Shown in pieces: positions 9,312-17,793 of a stretch of DNA of 64,000 bases (positions within the stretch are counted from its first letter, which is position 1; every line of letters begins with the position of its first letter). Source of the stretch: Mycolicibacterium litorale (GTDB lineage Bacteria; Actinomycetota; Actinomycetes; Mycobacteriales; Mycobacteriaceae). The DNA is taken from assembly GCF_014218295.1 (NCBI RefSeq), contig NZ_AP023287.1, positions 3,224,001-3,288,000 on the forward strand, in the 5' to 3' direction. Below the pieces are notes generated by a model. The model saw only the letters and a program-made list of their open reading frames with translations, made no database searches and was not told the DNA's origin. A program made the position numbers and the translations under genes.

Positions 9312-9745
9312 TGCAAACTCTTTCCGTCAAGAAATGCGTCGGACGAGAACGCAACGTACTGTCGAGTAGCAGCCCGTGAGGCACGATTGCGCAAACTCGC
9401 CGGGAGCGCGTCGGCGCCGGCACACCTTCCGGACGGCGTGTCGACGTTGCTGGTCGATGCGACCTTGTCATGCATCTCGAACTTTGGCAAACGCCGGAGG
9501 AACACCGCTGCGCAAACGCTCCCCTCGATACGTCACGCCCGAGGACTCCTTGCCGATACAAACGCTGCGCAAACTCTTGAGCAAATCTAACGAGTCCGTC
9601 GGCGACAGCCGGTGCCGCGGCAAAGCACCCCGATCGGCGATCCGGTGTCCGTGCGCATTCGCCGACGACGCGCAGGAGTGACACGGGCCCGGTGTGGGAA
9701 CACTGCCGTCATGCCGACCGCCCGCACCCCGATGGCCGCGCACCG
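9312..9745. other. intergenic region with repeated GCAAAC elements between two divergent genes
   Basis: This is the longest gene-free stretch in the window, 434 bases between divergent starts. I see no convincing protein gene. It is less GC-biased than its neighbours and carries recurring GCAAAC words: TTGCAAACTC at 9311-9320, TTGCGCAAACTC at 9387-9398, TTGGCAAACGC at 9484-9494, CTGCGCAAACGCT at 9508-9520, and CTGCGCAAACTC at 9565-9576 followed by TTGAGCAAATC. The spacing is irregular. It presumably holds both promoters. I could not fix -10/-35 boxes. Confidence 0.4.
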
Positions 9746-9749
9746 ATGA
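9711..9749 (+). CDS. possible 12-residue leader peptide ahead of the TerC gene
   Basis: An ATG at 9711 opens a 12-codon frame, MPTARTPMAAHR, whose TGA (9747-9749) overlaps the ATG of the TerC gene in an ATGA. The geometry would allow terminating ribosomes to restart on terC. There is no clear Shine-Dalgarno sequence in front of it, so expression is doubtful. It is recorded because three other ATGA-linked mini-ORFs occur in this window. Confidence 0.25.
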   Translation: MPTARTPMAAHR

Positions 9750-10945
9750 ACGTTCCCCAGCTCGTGTGGGCGCTGACCATCGTCCTCATCGTCGCTCTGG
9801 TCCTGTTCGACTTCTTCTTCCACGTCCGCAAGGCGCACATCCCGACACTGCGGGAGGCCGCGATCTGGTCGGCGTTCTACGTCGGCGTCGCGCTGCTCTT
9901 CGGCGTCGCGGTGACCGTCTTCGGTGGCACCAAACCCGGCCTGGAGTATTTCGCCGGGTACGTCACCGAGAAGGCCCTGTCGGTGGACAACCTGTTCGTG
10001 TTCCTGGTGATCATCGGCAGCTTCGCGGTGCCGCGCGCCGACCAGCAGAAGGTGCTGCTGTTCGGGATCGTCTTCGCGCTCATCGCCCGCACCGGGCTGA
10101 TCTTCGTCGGCGCCGCACTGATCAACGCGTTCGCGTGGGTGTTCTATCTGTTCGGCCTGATCCTGCTGATCACCGCCGGCCAGCTGATCAAACCCGACGA
10201 CGACGACCGCGGCGCGGACAACCTGGTGATCCGGCTGGCACGGCGGTTCCTGCGCACCACCGACGACTACGACGGCGACAAGCTCATCACGGTGCAGAAC
10301 GGCAAGCGGATGCTGACGCCGATGCTGCTGGTGATGGTCGCCATCGGCGGCACCGACATCCTGTTCGCCCTCGACTCGATCCCGGCCATCTTCGGCCTGA
10401 CCCAGGATGTCTACATCGTCTTCACCGCGACGGCGTTTAGCCTGCTCGGCCTGCGCCAGTTGTACTTCCTGATCGACGGACTGCTGGACCGGTTGATCTA
10501 CCTGCACTACGGGCTCGCCGCGATCCTGGCGTTCATCGGCGTCAAGCTGTTCCTGCACGCCCTGCACGAGAACAACGTGCCGTTCATCAACGACGGTGAG
10601 CCGGTCGACGTCGTGGAGGTCAGCACCCCGGTGTCACTGGGCGTCATCGTCGCGCTGCTGGTGGTCACGACGGTGGCGTCGCTCGTCTCGCCCAGGGGCA
10701 AGGTCAAGAACGCGATCGGCAACGCCCGCAGGCACGCCACGTCGTACCTGAACAAGGCCTACTACGGCGAGGAGGCCGCTGAGCGCGAGAAGGCGTTCGC
10801 CAAGCTCTGCCGGGAAGAGCAGCAGATCAAGGAGATGCCGGCCAAGTACCGCGCCATGATCCGCCGCGAGGAGGAACTCATGGACCTGCTGCGCAAAGCG
10901 CACGCAGAACACGACCGGTACCTGGCCGAGGAGGCTCAGACGTAG
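9746..10945 (+). CDS. TerC family integral membrane protein
   Basis: This 399-residue protein has about nine hydrophobic segments with the TerC family signatures: EKALSVDNLFVFLVIIGSF in the first half and GGTDILFALDSIPAIFGL in the second. The conserved acidic residues within membrane segments are typical of the family. TerC/Alx proteins are linked to metal (notably manganese) export and to tellurite resistance, and the actual substrate here is unknown. The C-terminal 90 residues form a charged cytoplasmic helical tail. I chose the ATG at 9746 (MNVPQLVWALTI), since upstream in-frame sequence is not membrane-like. It is convergent with the nitrate reductase gene, six bases away. Confidence 0.88.
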   Translation: MNVPQLVWALTIVLIVALVLFDFFFHVRKAHIPTLREAAIWSAFYVGVALLFGVAVTVFGGTKPGLEYFAGYVTEKALSVDNLFVFLVIIGSFAVPRADQQKVLLFGIVFALIARTGLIFVGAALINAFAWVFYLFGLILLITAGQLIKPDDDDRGADNLVIRLARRFLRTTDDYDGDKLITVQNGKRMLTPMLLVMVAIGGTDILFALDSIPAIFGLTQDVYIVFTATAFSLLGLRQLYFLIDGLLDRLIYLHYGLAAILAFIGVKLFLHALHENNVPFINDGEPVDVVEVSTPVSLGVIVALLVVTTVASLVSPRGKVKNAIGNARRHATSYLNKAYYGEEAAEREKAFAKLCREEQQIKEMPAKYRAMIRREEELMDLLRKAHAEHDRYLAEEAQT

Positions 10946-10951
10946 CAGCGC

Positions 10952-13900
10952 TCAGTACACGTCACGCAGGTAGCGCTTCTGCCCGATCAGCGCCTTTTTG
11001 TATTCGCGCGCAGCCGATTCCGACATGCCGCCGTGCTTTCTGATGATCGCGGTGAGCGCGGCGTCGACGTCCTTGGCCATCCGGGCGGCGTCGCCGCAGA
11101 CGTAGAGGTGTGCGCCGCGCTCCAGCCAGCGCCACAGCTCGGCGCCGTGTTCGACCATCCGGTGCTGGACGTAGACCGGCTTGGGCTGGTCACGGGAGAA
11201 AGCGAGGTCGAGCCGCAGGAAGCCGTCGGTGACCATGTCCTCGAGATCGGGCCGGTAGTAGAAGTTCTCGCCGCGGTGCCGGTCGCCGAAGAACAACCAG
11301 TTGTCGCCGGTGTGGCCGAGCGCGCGCCGCTCCTGCAGGAACGCGCGGAACGGCGCGATCCCGGTGCCCGGACCGACCATGATCATCGGCGCCTGACCGT
11401 CTTCGGGCGGGCGGAAGTGCGGTGAGCGCTGCAGGAAGACCGGCACCGGCGCGGTGGCACGGTCGGCCAGGAACGTGCTCGCCACTCCCCCGCGCACCCC
11501 GCCGTCGCTGCCGCGGTAGCGCACCACCGACACCGTCAGCTGCACCTCGCGCGGGCTGACCAGCGGGCTACTGCAGATGGAGAACTGCCGCGGGGTGAGC
11601 CGCACCAGCACCTCCTGCCACTGCCGGGGGTCGGCGCGAACACCGAACTCGCGCACCACGTCCAGACCGTTGCGGTCGACCAACCAGGCGTCCAGATCCG
11701 CGCGCGCCGTCCGCAGCGCCTTGGCCGCCGCGCGGTCCCGGCACTGTTCGGCCACGAACCGCATGAGATCGGGTGTGACACGGCAGAAGTCGTAGTCCAC
11801 CGTCAACGCCTCCCGCAGGGTGCGCGCGGCGCCGTCGACGTCGACGCGCTGAGCACCGTCGAGGCCGGTCGCGGCGAGCCAGGCGTCGACGGCCGCCTCG
11901 CTGTTGGTGGCGTACACCCCCAAAGAGTCACCCGCGGCGTAGGTGACGTCGTATTCGGAGATGTCGAACCCGAAGTGGCGCACCTCTTTGCGCGAATGCG
12001 CGGGGGTGAGCAGGGTGTTGCGCGACAGCGGCGCGGGCAGCGGCCGGGTCCGGGTGAACGGTTCGGCGACGGTCGCGGTCCGTCGCATGGTGGCAACACC
12101 GCCGCCGGTGGCGTCGCCATCGGGGTTGAGCAGGCGGCTCATCTGCTGCGCCCAGTGTTCCATGCGGTCCTGGTCGTAGGCCTCGCAGTCGACCCGGTCG
12201 AGCATCCGCGTGGCGCCGAGCGAGGCGAACCGCCCGTCCAGCGATCGGGCGTGCCCGCAGAAGTCGCTGTAGGACCGGTCGCCGATCCCCAGCACCGCGA
12301 AGCGCACCCGGTCGAGCTTCGGGGCGTCCGGCCCCTGCAGCCGGTCGAAGAACTCCGCGCCGTTGTCGGGCGGGCCGCCGTCGCCGAACGTGCTGGTGAT
12401 CACGACGACGTCGCCGGCCTCGGCCAGCCGCGGCAGCGGCAGGTCGTCCATGGTGACCAGCTGCGCGCCGGGCAGGCGGGCGGCGACCTCGGTGGCGAAC
12501 TCCTCGGCGGTGCCGGTCTGCGACGCCCACAGCACGAGCGGCCCGTCGGAGTCGGTGGGCTCGGGCGCCGGGACGCGATGCGTCTCGGCGGGTGCGGTGA
12601 CGGTCTGGAGCGGTCGCAGCGCGACCGCGCACACCTTGAACTCAGGTTGCAGCGAGTACGGGTCCACCGCGTCGTTCGTCAGCGCGTTGACGGTGAGGTA
12701 TTCACCGTGCTCGTCGTTGAAGTGGAACGGGACGAAGCAGTTGCCGGGCAGCACCCGGTCGCTGACCGCGGCGGGCAGCACCGCGCGCCCCCGCCGCGAG
12801 GTCAGCTCGATCGACTGGCCGTCGGTGACGTCGAGGGATTCGGCGTCGTGCGGGTGCAGTTCGACGAACGACCGGCCGTTCAACTTGACCAGCGCCCGCA
12901 CCCGGCCGGTCTTGGTCATCGTGTGCCACTGGTGCGGCAGGCGGCCGGTGTTGAGCACGAACGGGTAGTCGCCGTCGGGCAGTTCCGCGGCGTCGACGTG
13001 CGGGCGCGGATAGAACACCGCGCGCCGTGACGGCGTCGGGAACGCCAGCCGGGGCCGGTGGCCGCTGTCGTCGACGTAGAGGTCCTGGCTCACCCCGTCG
13101 TTGAGGTACCGGATCGGGTGGCGGTCGTCGGCCCCGCCGGGAAGGCCCTCCGGCGGCACCGGCCACTGCAGCGGGGTCTCGCGCAGCCGCCGGTAGCTGG
13201 CCCCGCGTAGGTCGAAACCCGTTCGAGGATTGCTGAATTGACGGATCTCGTCGAAGATCTGCGCGCTGTCGGTGTAGGCGAAGTCCGCGCCGAAGCCGAG
13301 TGCGGCGGCGACCTGGCAGATCAGCTGCCAGTCCGGGCGGGTCTGCCCCGGAGCGGGGACGGCCTGCTGCAACAGGGTGAGCGTGCGGTCGGAGTTCACC
13401 ATCACCTGGTCGGATTCGGCCCACAGCGTGGCGGGCAGCACGATGTCGGCGTAGCGGTTGGTGGCGGTGTCGCGGTAGACGTCCTGGGTGATCACCAGTT
13501 CCGCGGCCTCCAGGCCGGCGATCGTGGTGCGGCGGTTGGGCATGGTCGCCACCGGGTTGGTGCAGATGATCCAGCAGGCCTTGATCTCCCCGGCCGCCAA
13601 CCGCTCGAACATGTCGACCGCGCCGGGGCCGGCGTCGGTGCGGATGGTGCCCGGCGCCAGTCCCCACTGCTGTTCGACGAACGCGCGGTCCTCGGCGGAG
13701 GTGATCGACCGCTGCCCGGGCAGGCCCGGACCCATGTAGCCCATCTCCCGTCCACCCATCGCGTTGGGCTGGCCGGTCAGCGACAGGGGCCCGGCCCCCG
13801 GCCGGCAGATCGCGCCGGTGGCCAGGTGGAGATTGCAGATGGCGTTGGTGTTGGCCGTGCCGTGGCTGCTCTGGTTCGCCCCGACCGCCCAGCACGTCAC

Positions 13901-14776
13901 CCAGTCCTTCGCGTCGGCGATCATCGCGGCGGCCAGGTGCAGGTCGGCCTCGTCGAGGCCGGTGATCTCGGCGACCCGCGCCGGCGGGTAGTCGGCGAGG
14001 AACGGCGTCATCGCCGCCCAGCCCTCGGTGTGCTCGGCGATGAACTGCTCGTCGATGTCGCCGCGTTCGACCAGCAGGTGCAGCAGTCCGTTGAGCAGTG
14101 CCAGGTCGGTGCCGGGTGTGATCGGCAGGTGCAGGTCCGCCCGTTCGGCGGTGGCGGTGCGACGGGGATCGACGACGATGAGCTTGGCGCCGGCCTTGAG
14201 CCGGTCGACCATGCGCTGGTGCAGGATCGGGTGGCAGTCGGCCATGTTCGACCCGATGACGAAGAACAGGTTCGTGACGTCGAAGTCGGCGTAGGACCCG
14301 GGTGGGCCGTCGGCGCCCAGTGACTGTTTGTAGCCGGTGGCCGCGCTGGCCATGCACAGCCGCGAATTCGACTCGAGGTACTTGGTGCGCAGGAATCCCT
14401 TGGCGAGTTTCGTTGCCAGGTATTGCGATTCGAGCGACATCTGCCCGGAGACGTAGATGCCCACCGCGTCGGGGCCGTACCGGTCGACGATCTCGCGCAG
14501 CCGCCGTCCGGCTTCGGCGACGGCGTCGTCGACCGGCACCGGCACCGCGTCCTCGCCGCGGGTGGGGCGCAGCAGCGCCGACGTGAGCCGGCCCTCGTCG
14601 GCGTTCATCAGCTCGGCGTGGGTGGCGCCCTTGGTGCACAGCCTGCCGGAGTTCGTCGGGTGCAGCCGGTCGCCGTTGACCCGCGCGATGACGGGCCGTC
14701 CGCCCTCGCTGCGGGTGTGCACCTCGATACCGCAGCCGACGCCGCAGTACGAGCACGCTGTCCTGGTCACCGCCAT
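10952..14776 (-). CDS. assimilatory nitrate reductase fused to a CysJ-like flavoprotein reductase
   Basis: This 1274-residue fusion has two halves. Residues 1 to about 720 form a molybdopterin oxidoreductase: a [4Fe-4S] site C8-x2-C11-x3-C15...C47, the molybdopterin guanine dinucleotide domains, and a C-terminal dinucleotide-binding domain. From about 744 an FMN flavodoxin domain begins (LVLWASQTGTAEEFA), followed by an FAD domain (about 915-1125) and a pyridine nucleotide domain with MVGPGTGIAPFRAFLQE near 1130 and YVCGDAARMAKDV, ending in the aromatic Tyr typical of CPR-type reductases. It should take electrons from NADPH and reduce nitrate to nitrite without a separate electron-transfer subunit. 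The same fusion is known from other mycobacteria as the assimilatory enzyme. It is divergent from the nitrite reductase genes. Confidence 0.92.
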   Translation of the reverse strand: MAVTRTACSYCGVGCGIEVHTRSEGGRPVIARVNGDRLHPTNSGRLCTKGATHAELMNADEGRLTSALLRPTRGEDAVPVPVDDAVAEAGRRLREIVDRYGPDAVGIYVSGQMSLESQYLATKLAKGFLRTKYLESNSRLCMASAATGYKQSLGADGPPGSYADFDVTNLFFVIGSNMADCHPILHQRMVDRLKAGAKLIVVDPRRTATAERADLHLPITPGTDLALLNGLLHLLVERGDIDEQFIAEHTEGWAAMTPFLADYPPARVAEITGLDEADLHLAAAMIADAKDWVTCWAVGANQSSHGTANTNAICNLHLATGAICRPGAGPLSLTGQPNAMGGREMGYMGPGLPGQRSITSAEDRAFVEQQWGLAPGTIRTDAGPGAVDMFERLAAGEIKACWIICTNPVATMPNRRTTIAGLEAAELVITQDVYRDTATNRYADIVLPATLWAESDQVMVNSDRTLTLLQQAVPAPGQTRPDWQLICQVAAALGFGADFAYTDSAQIFDEIRQFSNPRTGFDLRGASYRRLRETPLQWPVPPEGLPGGADDRHPIRYLNDGVSQDLYVDDSGHRPRLAFPTPSRRAVFYPRPHVDAAELPDGDYPFVLNTGRLPHQWHTMTKTGRVRALVKLNGRSFVELHPHDAESLDVTDGQSIELTSRRGRAVLPAAVSDRVLPGNCFVPFHFNDEHGEYLTVNALTNDAVDPYSLQPEFKVCAVALRPLQTVTAPAETHRVPAPEPTDSDGPLVLWASQTGTAEEFATEVAARLPGAQLVTMDDLPLPRLAEAGDVVVITSTFGDGGPPDNGAEFFDRLQGPDAPKLDRVRFAVLGIGDRSYSDFCGHARSLDGRFASLGATRMLDRVDCEAYDQDRMEHWAQQMSRLLNPDGDATGGGVATMRRTATVAEPFTRTRPLPAPLSRNTLLTPAHSRKEVRHFGFDISEYDVTYAAGDSLGVYATNSEAAVDAWLAATGLDGAQRVDVDGAARTLREALTVDYDFCRVTPDLMRFVAEQCRDRAAAKALRTARADLDAWLVDRNGLDVVREFGVRADPRQWQEVLVRLTPRQFSICSSPLVSPREVQLTVSVVRYRGSDGGVRGGVASTFLADRATAPVPVFLQRSPHFRPPEDGQAPMIMVGPGTGIAPFRAFLQERRALGHTGDNWLFFGDRHRGENFYYRPDLEDMVTDGFLRLDLAFSRDQPKPVYVQHRMVEHGAELWRWLERGAHLYVCGDAARMAKDVDAALTAIIRKHGGMSESAAREYKKALIGQKRYLRDVY

Positions 14777-14820
14777 GGCTTCATGGTTGGCCGGTGCTGT
14801 TCCGGTTCCTTTCCGGGGAC

Positions 14821-14858
14821 GTTATGGGCAGGAAAACTGGTCCTCACGGGGCCGGGTG
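14821..14858. promoter_or_regulatory. possible GlnR-type nitrogen control site
   Basis: Within the divergent promoter region of the nitrate and nitrite reductase genes, GTTAT-N6-GAAAA (14821-14836) fits the first half of the actinobacterial GlnR pattern gTnAc-n6-GaAAc. It is followed at the same 6-base spacing by the weaker boxes CTCAC (14843-14847) and GGGTG (14854-14858). GlnR is the known activator of nitrogen assimilation in mycobacteria, so the context is right, but the second half is poor. Confidence 0.4.
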
Positions 14859-14910
14859 CGGTCCGGTGAGCCGATCGGTGAGGAAGGGGACTCACGGCGG
14901 ACTCTCGGCC

Positions 14911-14926
14911 GAAACCGCTGGGAAAC
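14911..14926. promoter_or_regulatory. GAAAC-N6-GAAAC direct repeat in the nitrite reductase leader
   Basis: Two GAAAC pentamers (14911-14915 and 14922-14926) are separated by exactly six bases, the spacing used in GlnR boxes, 26 bases before the first gene of the nirBD unit. They could be a second, degenerate GlnR or other nitrogen-regulator site. The outer GTnAC boxes are not evident. Confidence 0.3.
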
Positions 14927-14951
14927 ATCGGCGGCCTAGCTTGTCGAAGGC

Positions 14952-15305
14952 ATGAGCGACGGCAGCACTCCCCGATTCCTGCAGGGCGCGTTCGAGTTCG
15001 AAGGCAACGGGCTGGACAAACCCATGCCGGTCGACGCCGGCCTGCGCTACGTGGTGCCCGCAGGGACGATCGCACAGCCGGTCTACTTCCGCGGCGGCAA
15101 TTCCAGCGACGAGATGGTGACGGCCATCCTGTTCCGGGACGGAAAACCGATGCGATACTTCCCGATCGCCGCCAAGGGCGCCACCCACGTCGCGCTGCGG
15201 GTCGTCGAGGACATCCTCGGCGACACCGTGCTCGAACTGTTCGTGGCCGCCCCCGCCGGGTGCACCGGGACGTTGATCGTCGACCTGGGGCTGGTGGAGA
15301 TCTGA
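14952..15305 (+). CDS. small conserved protein of unknown function, first gene of the nirBD unit
   Basis: This 117-residue soluble protein, MSDGSTPRFLQGAFEFEGNG..., has no recognisable catalytic or metal motif. The predicted content is mostly beta strands (YVVPAGTIAQPVYFRGGNSS, HVALRVVEDIL, TLIVDLGLVEI), suggesting a small beta-sandwich. A GAAGG Shine-Dalgarno sequence lies just upstream, and its TGA overlaps the nirB ATG (TGATG), so it is translationally coupled to nirB. Its placement points to a role in nitrate or nitrite reduction, such as an assembly or regulatory partner. That is inference only. Confidence 0.75.
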   Translation: MSDGSTPRFLQGAFEFEGNGLDKPMPVDAGLRYVVPAGTIAQPVYFRGGNSSDEMVTAILFRDGKPMRYFPIAAKGATHVALRVVEDILGDTVLELFVAAPAGCTGTLIVDLGLVEI

Positions 15306-17761
15306 TGGCCCGCAACCTGATCGTCATCGGCAACGGGATGGCGGGGGTGCGCGCCATCGAGGAGATCCTGGCGCGCGGCGGCGCCGAGTTGTTCGACATC
15401 ACGGTGTTCGGCGACGAACCGTACGGCAACTACAACCGCATCCTGTTGTCCAACGTGCTCGCCGGAAGCGACGGCACCGACGAGATCTACCTCAACCCGG
15501 TCGACTGGTACGCCGAGAACGGGATCGACCTGCGGGCGGGAGTACGGGTCGTGCGCATCGACCGCTACGCCCGCCTCGTGCAGGCCGACGACGGCACGAT
15601 GCTGCGCTACGACGACCTGATCATCGCGACCGGCAGCCGCTCGTTCTTCCCCCCGATGGCGGGCCTGTGGGCCGACGACAAGACCTTGACCGACGGCGTG
15701 TTCGGGTTCCGCACCCTCGACGACTGCATGGGCATGATCAGCGAGGCCGAACACCGGACCAAGGCGGTGGTGATCGGCGGCGGGCTGCTGGGGCTGGAAG
15801 CCGCACGCGGGCTGCAGAGCCGGGGCCTGGCGGTCGAGGTGGTGCACGCCGGGCCCACCTTGATGAACGCCCAGCTCGACGACACCGCGGGCGCGATCCT
15901 GCGGCGTTCGGTCGAACGTCTGGGCATCGCCGTGCACATGGCCAAACGCACCACGGAGGTGCGCATCGACGACAGCGGGAAACTGTGCGGCATCGTGTTC
16001 GCCGACGGCGACACGATCGACTGCGACATGGTGGTGATCGCGGCGGGGATCCGGCCCAATGTCGGTCTCGCGCAACGGGCGGGCCTGACGGTGGAGCGGG
16101 CCATCGTCGTCGACGACCACATGCGCTCGGTCGACGACGACCACATCTACGTCGTCGGCGAGTGCGCCCAGCACCGCGGTCAGGTGTACGGGCTGGTGGC
16201 GCCGCTGTGGGAGCAGGCCGGTGTGCTGGCCGACCACCTCACCGGCACCGATCCCACCGCCGCGTATCACGGATCGCGCACCGCGACGAAACTCAAGGTG
16301 GCTGGGGTTGACGTCGCGTCGATGGGCCTCAAGGCGCCCGAGCTGCCCGACGACGAGTTCGTCCAGTACTCCGAGCCCCGGCACGGGGTGTACAAGACCA
16401 TCGTCATCAGGGACGGGAAGCTTGTCGGCGCAACACTTCTCGGGGACGTCAGCAAGGTGTCGTTCCTGACCCAAGCGTTCGACACCGGGCTGCCGCTGCC
16501 CGAGGAGCGGGTGTCGCTGATGTTCGACATCGGCACCCCCGACGTCGCGGTGGGGGTGGCCGAACTGGCCGACGACGCGCAGGTCTGCAACTGCAACGGC
16601 GTCTCCAAGCGCACGCTCGTGGGGTGCGTGCGCGACGGGGAGACCTCGGTGTCGGGGGTGATGGCGAAGACCAAGGCGGGCAAGGGGTGCGGGTCGTGCA
16701 AGGAGCTGGTCGGCCAGGTCGTCGAATGGGCGGCGGACGGCGCGGTCACCGAGGATCCGTCGGCGTCGTGGTACGTGCCGGCCATCCCCTACGACAAGCC
16801 GACACTGATGCGCCACATCCGTGAGCTGAAACTGCATTCGGTGTCGTCGGTGTTCGCCGCGCTGGCGCCCGACGGTAAGGAGGACGCGGGCTCGAAGATG
16901 GCACTGGCGTCGCTGCTGGACATGATGTGGGCCGACGAGTTCGTCGACGAACGCGACGCACGGTTCGTCAACGACCGGGTGCACGCCAACATCCAGCGCG
17001 ACGGGACGTTCTCGGTGGTGCCGCAGATGAAGGGCGGGGTCACCAACTCGTGGCAGCTGCGCCGCATCGCCGACGTCGCGGACAAGTACTCGATCCCGAT
17101 GATCAAACTCACCGGCGGTCAGCGCATCGACCTGCTCGGGGTGCGCAAGGAGGATCTGCCCGCCGTGTGGGCGGATCTGGACATGCCGTCGGGATACGCG
17201 TACGGCAAGAGTTTCCGCACGGTCAAGACGTGTGTGGGCAGCGATTTCTGCCGGTTCGGCGTCGGCGACTCGACCGCGCTGGGCATCGCGATCGAGGAGC
17301 GGTACAAGGGGCTGGCCAGCCCGGCGAAGATGAAGCTTGCCGTCACCGGATGCCCGCGCAACTGCGCCGAATCGCTGTGCAAGGACCTCGGAGTGGTGGC
17401 GATCGACGGCGGTCGGTGGGAGATCTACGTCGGCGGCGCCGCCGGGGCCCACATCCGCAAGGGCGACCTGCTGGCCACCGTCGACTCCCCCGAGGAGGTG
17501 ATGACGCTGACCGGGCGGTTCCTGCAGTACTACCGGGAGAACGCCAACTGGCTCGAGCGCACCTACGCGTTCGTGCCACGCGTGGGCATCGACCACATCC
17601 GGGCCGCGATCGACGAGGACGCCGAGGGTCTGGATCAACGGATGCAGAAATCCGTCGACGCCTACCGCGACCCCTGGCACGACGGGCGCGAACCCGTCAC
17701 CGAGGGTCAGTTCCGGTCGTCGCTGCCGCTGCTGCCGCTCCCGCAGGTGCCGGTGCGATGA
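15305..17761 (+). CDS. nirB: nitrite reductase (NAD(P)H) large subunit NirB
   Basis: This 818-residue enzyme reduces nitrite to ammonium in the cytoplasm using NAD(P)H. The N-terminal FAD/NAD(P) reductase starts with VIGNGMAGVRAIEE and has the second dinucleotide motif VVIGGGLLGLEAARG. A BFD-like [2Fe-2S] domain follows (CNCNG near 427 and GKGCGSCKEL near 460), then the siroheme-binding ferredoxin-like domains with TCVGSDFCRFG near 640 and TGCPRNCAESLC near 680, whose four cysteines hold the coupled [4Fe-4S]-siroheme. I use the ATG at 15305, coupled to the preceding stop. It ends in an ATGA that opens a mini-ORF leading to nirD. Confidence 0.95.
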   Translation: MARNLIVIGNGMAGVRAIEEILARGGAELFDITVFGDEPYGNYNRILLSNVLAGSDGTDEIYLNPVDWYAENGIDLRAGVRVVRIDRYARLVQADDGTMLRYDDLIIATGSRSFFPPMAGLWADDKTLTDGVFGFRTLDDCMGMISEAEHRTKAVVIGGGLLGLEAARGLQSRGLAVEVVHAGPTLMNAQLDDTAGAILRRSVERLGIAVHMAKRTTEVRIDDSGKLCGIVFADGDTIDCDMVVIAAGIRPNVGLAQRAGLTVERAIVVDDHMRSVDDDHIYVVGECAQHRGQVYGLVAPLWEQAGVLADHLTGTDPTAAYHGSRTATKLKVAGVDVASMGLKAPELPDDEFVQYSEPRHGVYKTIVIRDGKLVGATLLGDVSKVSFLTQAFDTGLPLPEERVSLMFDIGTPDVAVGVAELADDAQVCNCNGVSKRTLVGCVRDGETSVSGVMAKTKAGKGCGSCKELVGQVVEWAADGAVTEDPSASWYVPAIPYDKPTLMRHIRELKLHSVSSVFAALAPDGKEDAGSKMALASLLDMMWADEFVDERDARFVNDRVHANIQRDGTFSVVPQMKGGVTNSWQLRRIADVADKYSIPMIKLTGGQRIDLLGVRKEDLPAVWADLDMPSGYAYGKSFRTVKTCVGSDFCRFGVGDSTALGIAIEERYKGLASPAKMKLAVTGCPRNCAESLCKDLGVVAIDGGRWEIYVGGAAGAHIRKGDLLATVDSPEEVMTLTGRFLQYYRENANWLERTYAFVPRVGIDHIRAAIDEDAEGLDQRMQKSVDAYRDPWHDGREPVTEGQFRSSLPLLPLPQVPVR

Positions 17762-17777
17762 GCGCTTGCGCGAAGAG
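17758..17777 (+). repeat. short interspersed repeat, copy 1 (nirB/nirD junction)
   Basis: The 20-base sequence fits ATGAGCGCTYGCGCGAAGAR, with T at the Y position and G at the end here. The other copy is at 47739-47758 on the minus strand, in front of ftsZ. Both are placed so that the ATG opens a mini-ORF and the downstream gene starts within 15 bases of the repeat end. Confidence 0.6.
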
Positions 17778-17793
17778 CCGAGGGCTGCGATGA
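17758..17793 (+). CDS. 11-residue bridging mini-ORF between nirB and nirD
   Basis: The frame MSACAKSRGLR starts with an ATG overlapping the nirB TGA (ATGA, 17758-17761) and stops with a TGA overlapping the nirD ATG (ATGA, 17790-17793). It exactly fills the gap, and its purine-rich end (GCCGAGGGC) could serve as the Shine-Dalgarno sequence for nirD. Its first 20 bases match a mini-ORF in front of ftsZ. Translation is not proven. The sequence geometry is unambiguous. Confidence 0.4.
   Translation: MSACAKSRGLR

Noticed and set aside
9600..9745. Manganese (yybP-ykoY) riboswitch upstream of the TerC gene
   Set aside because: TerC genes are sometimes under this riboswitch, but I could not find its conserved core or a paired switch structure.
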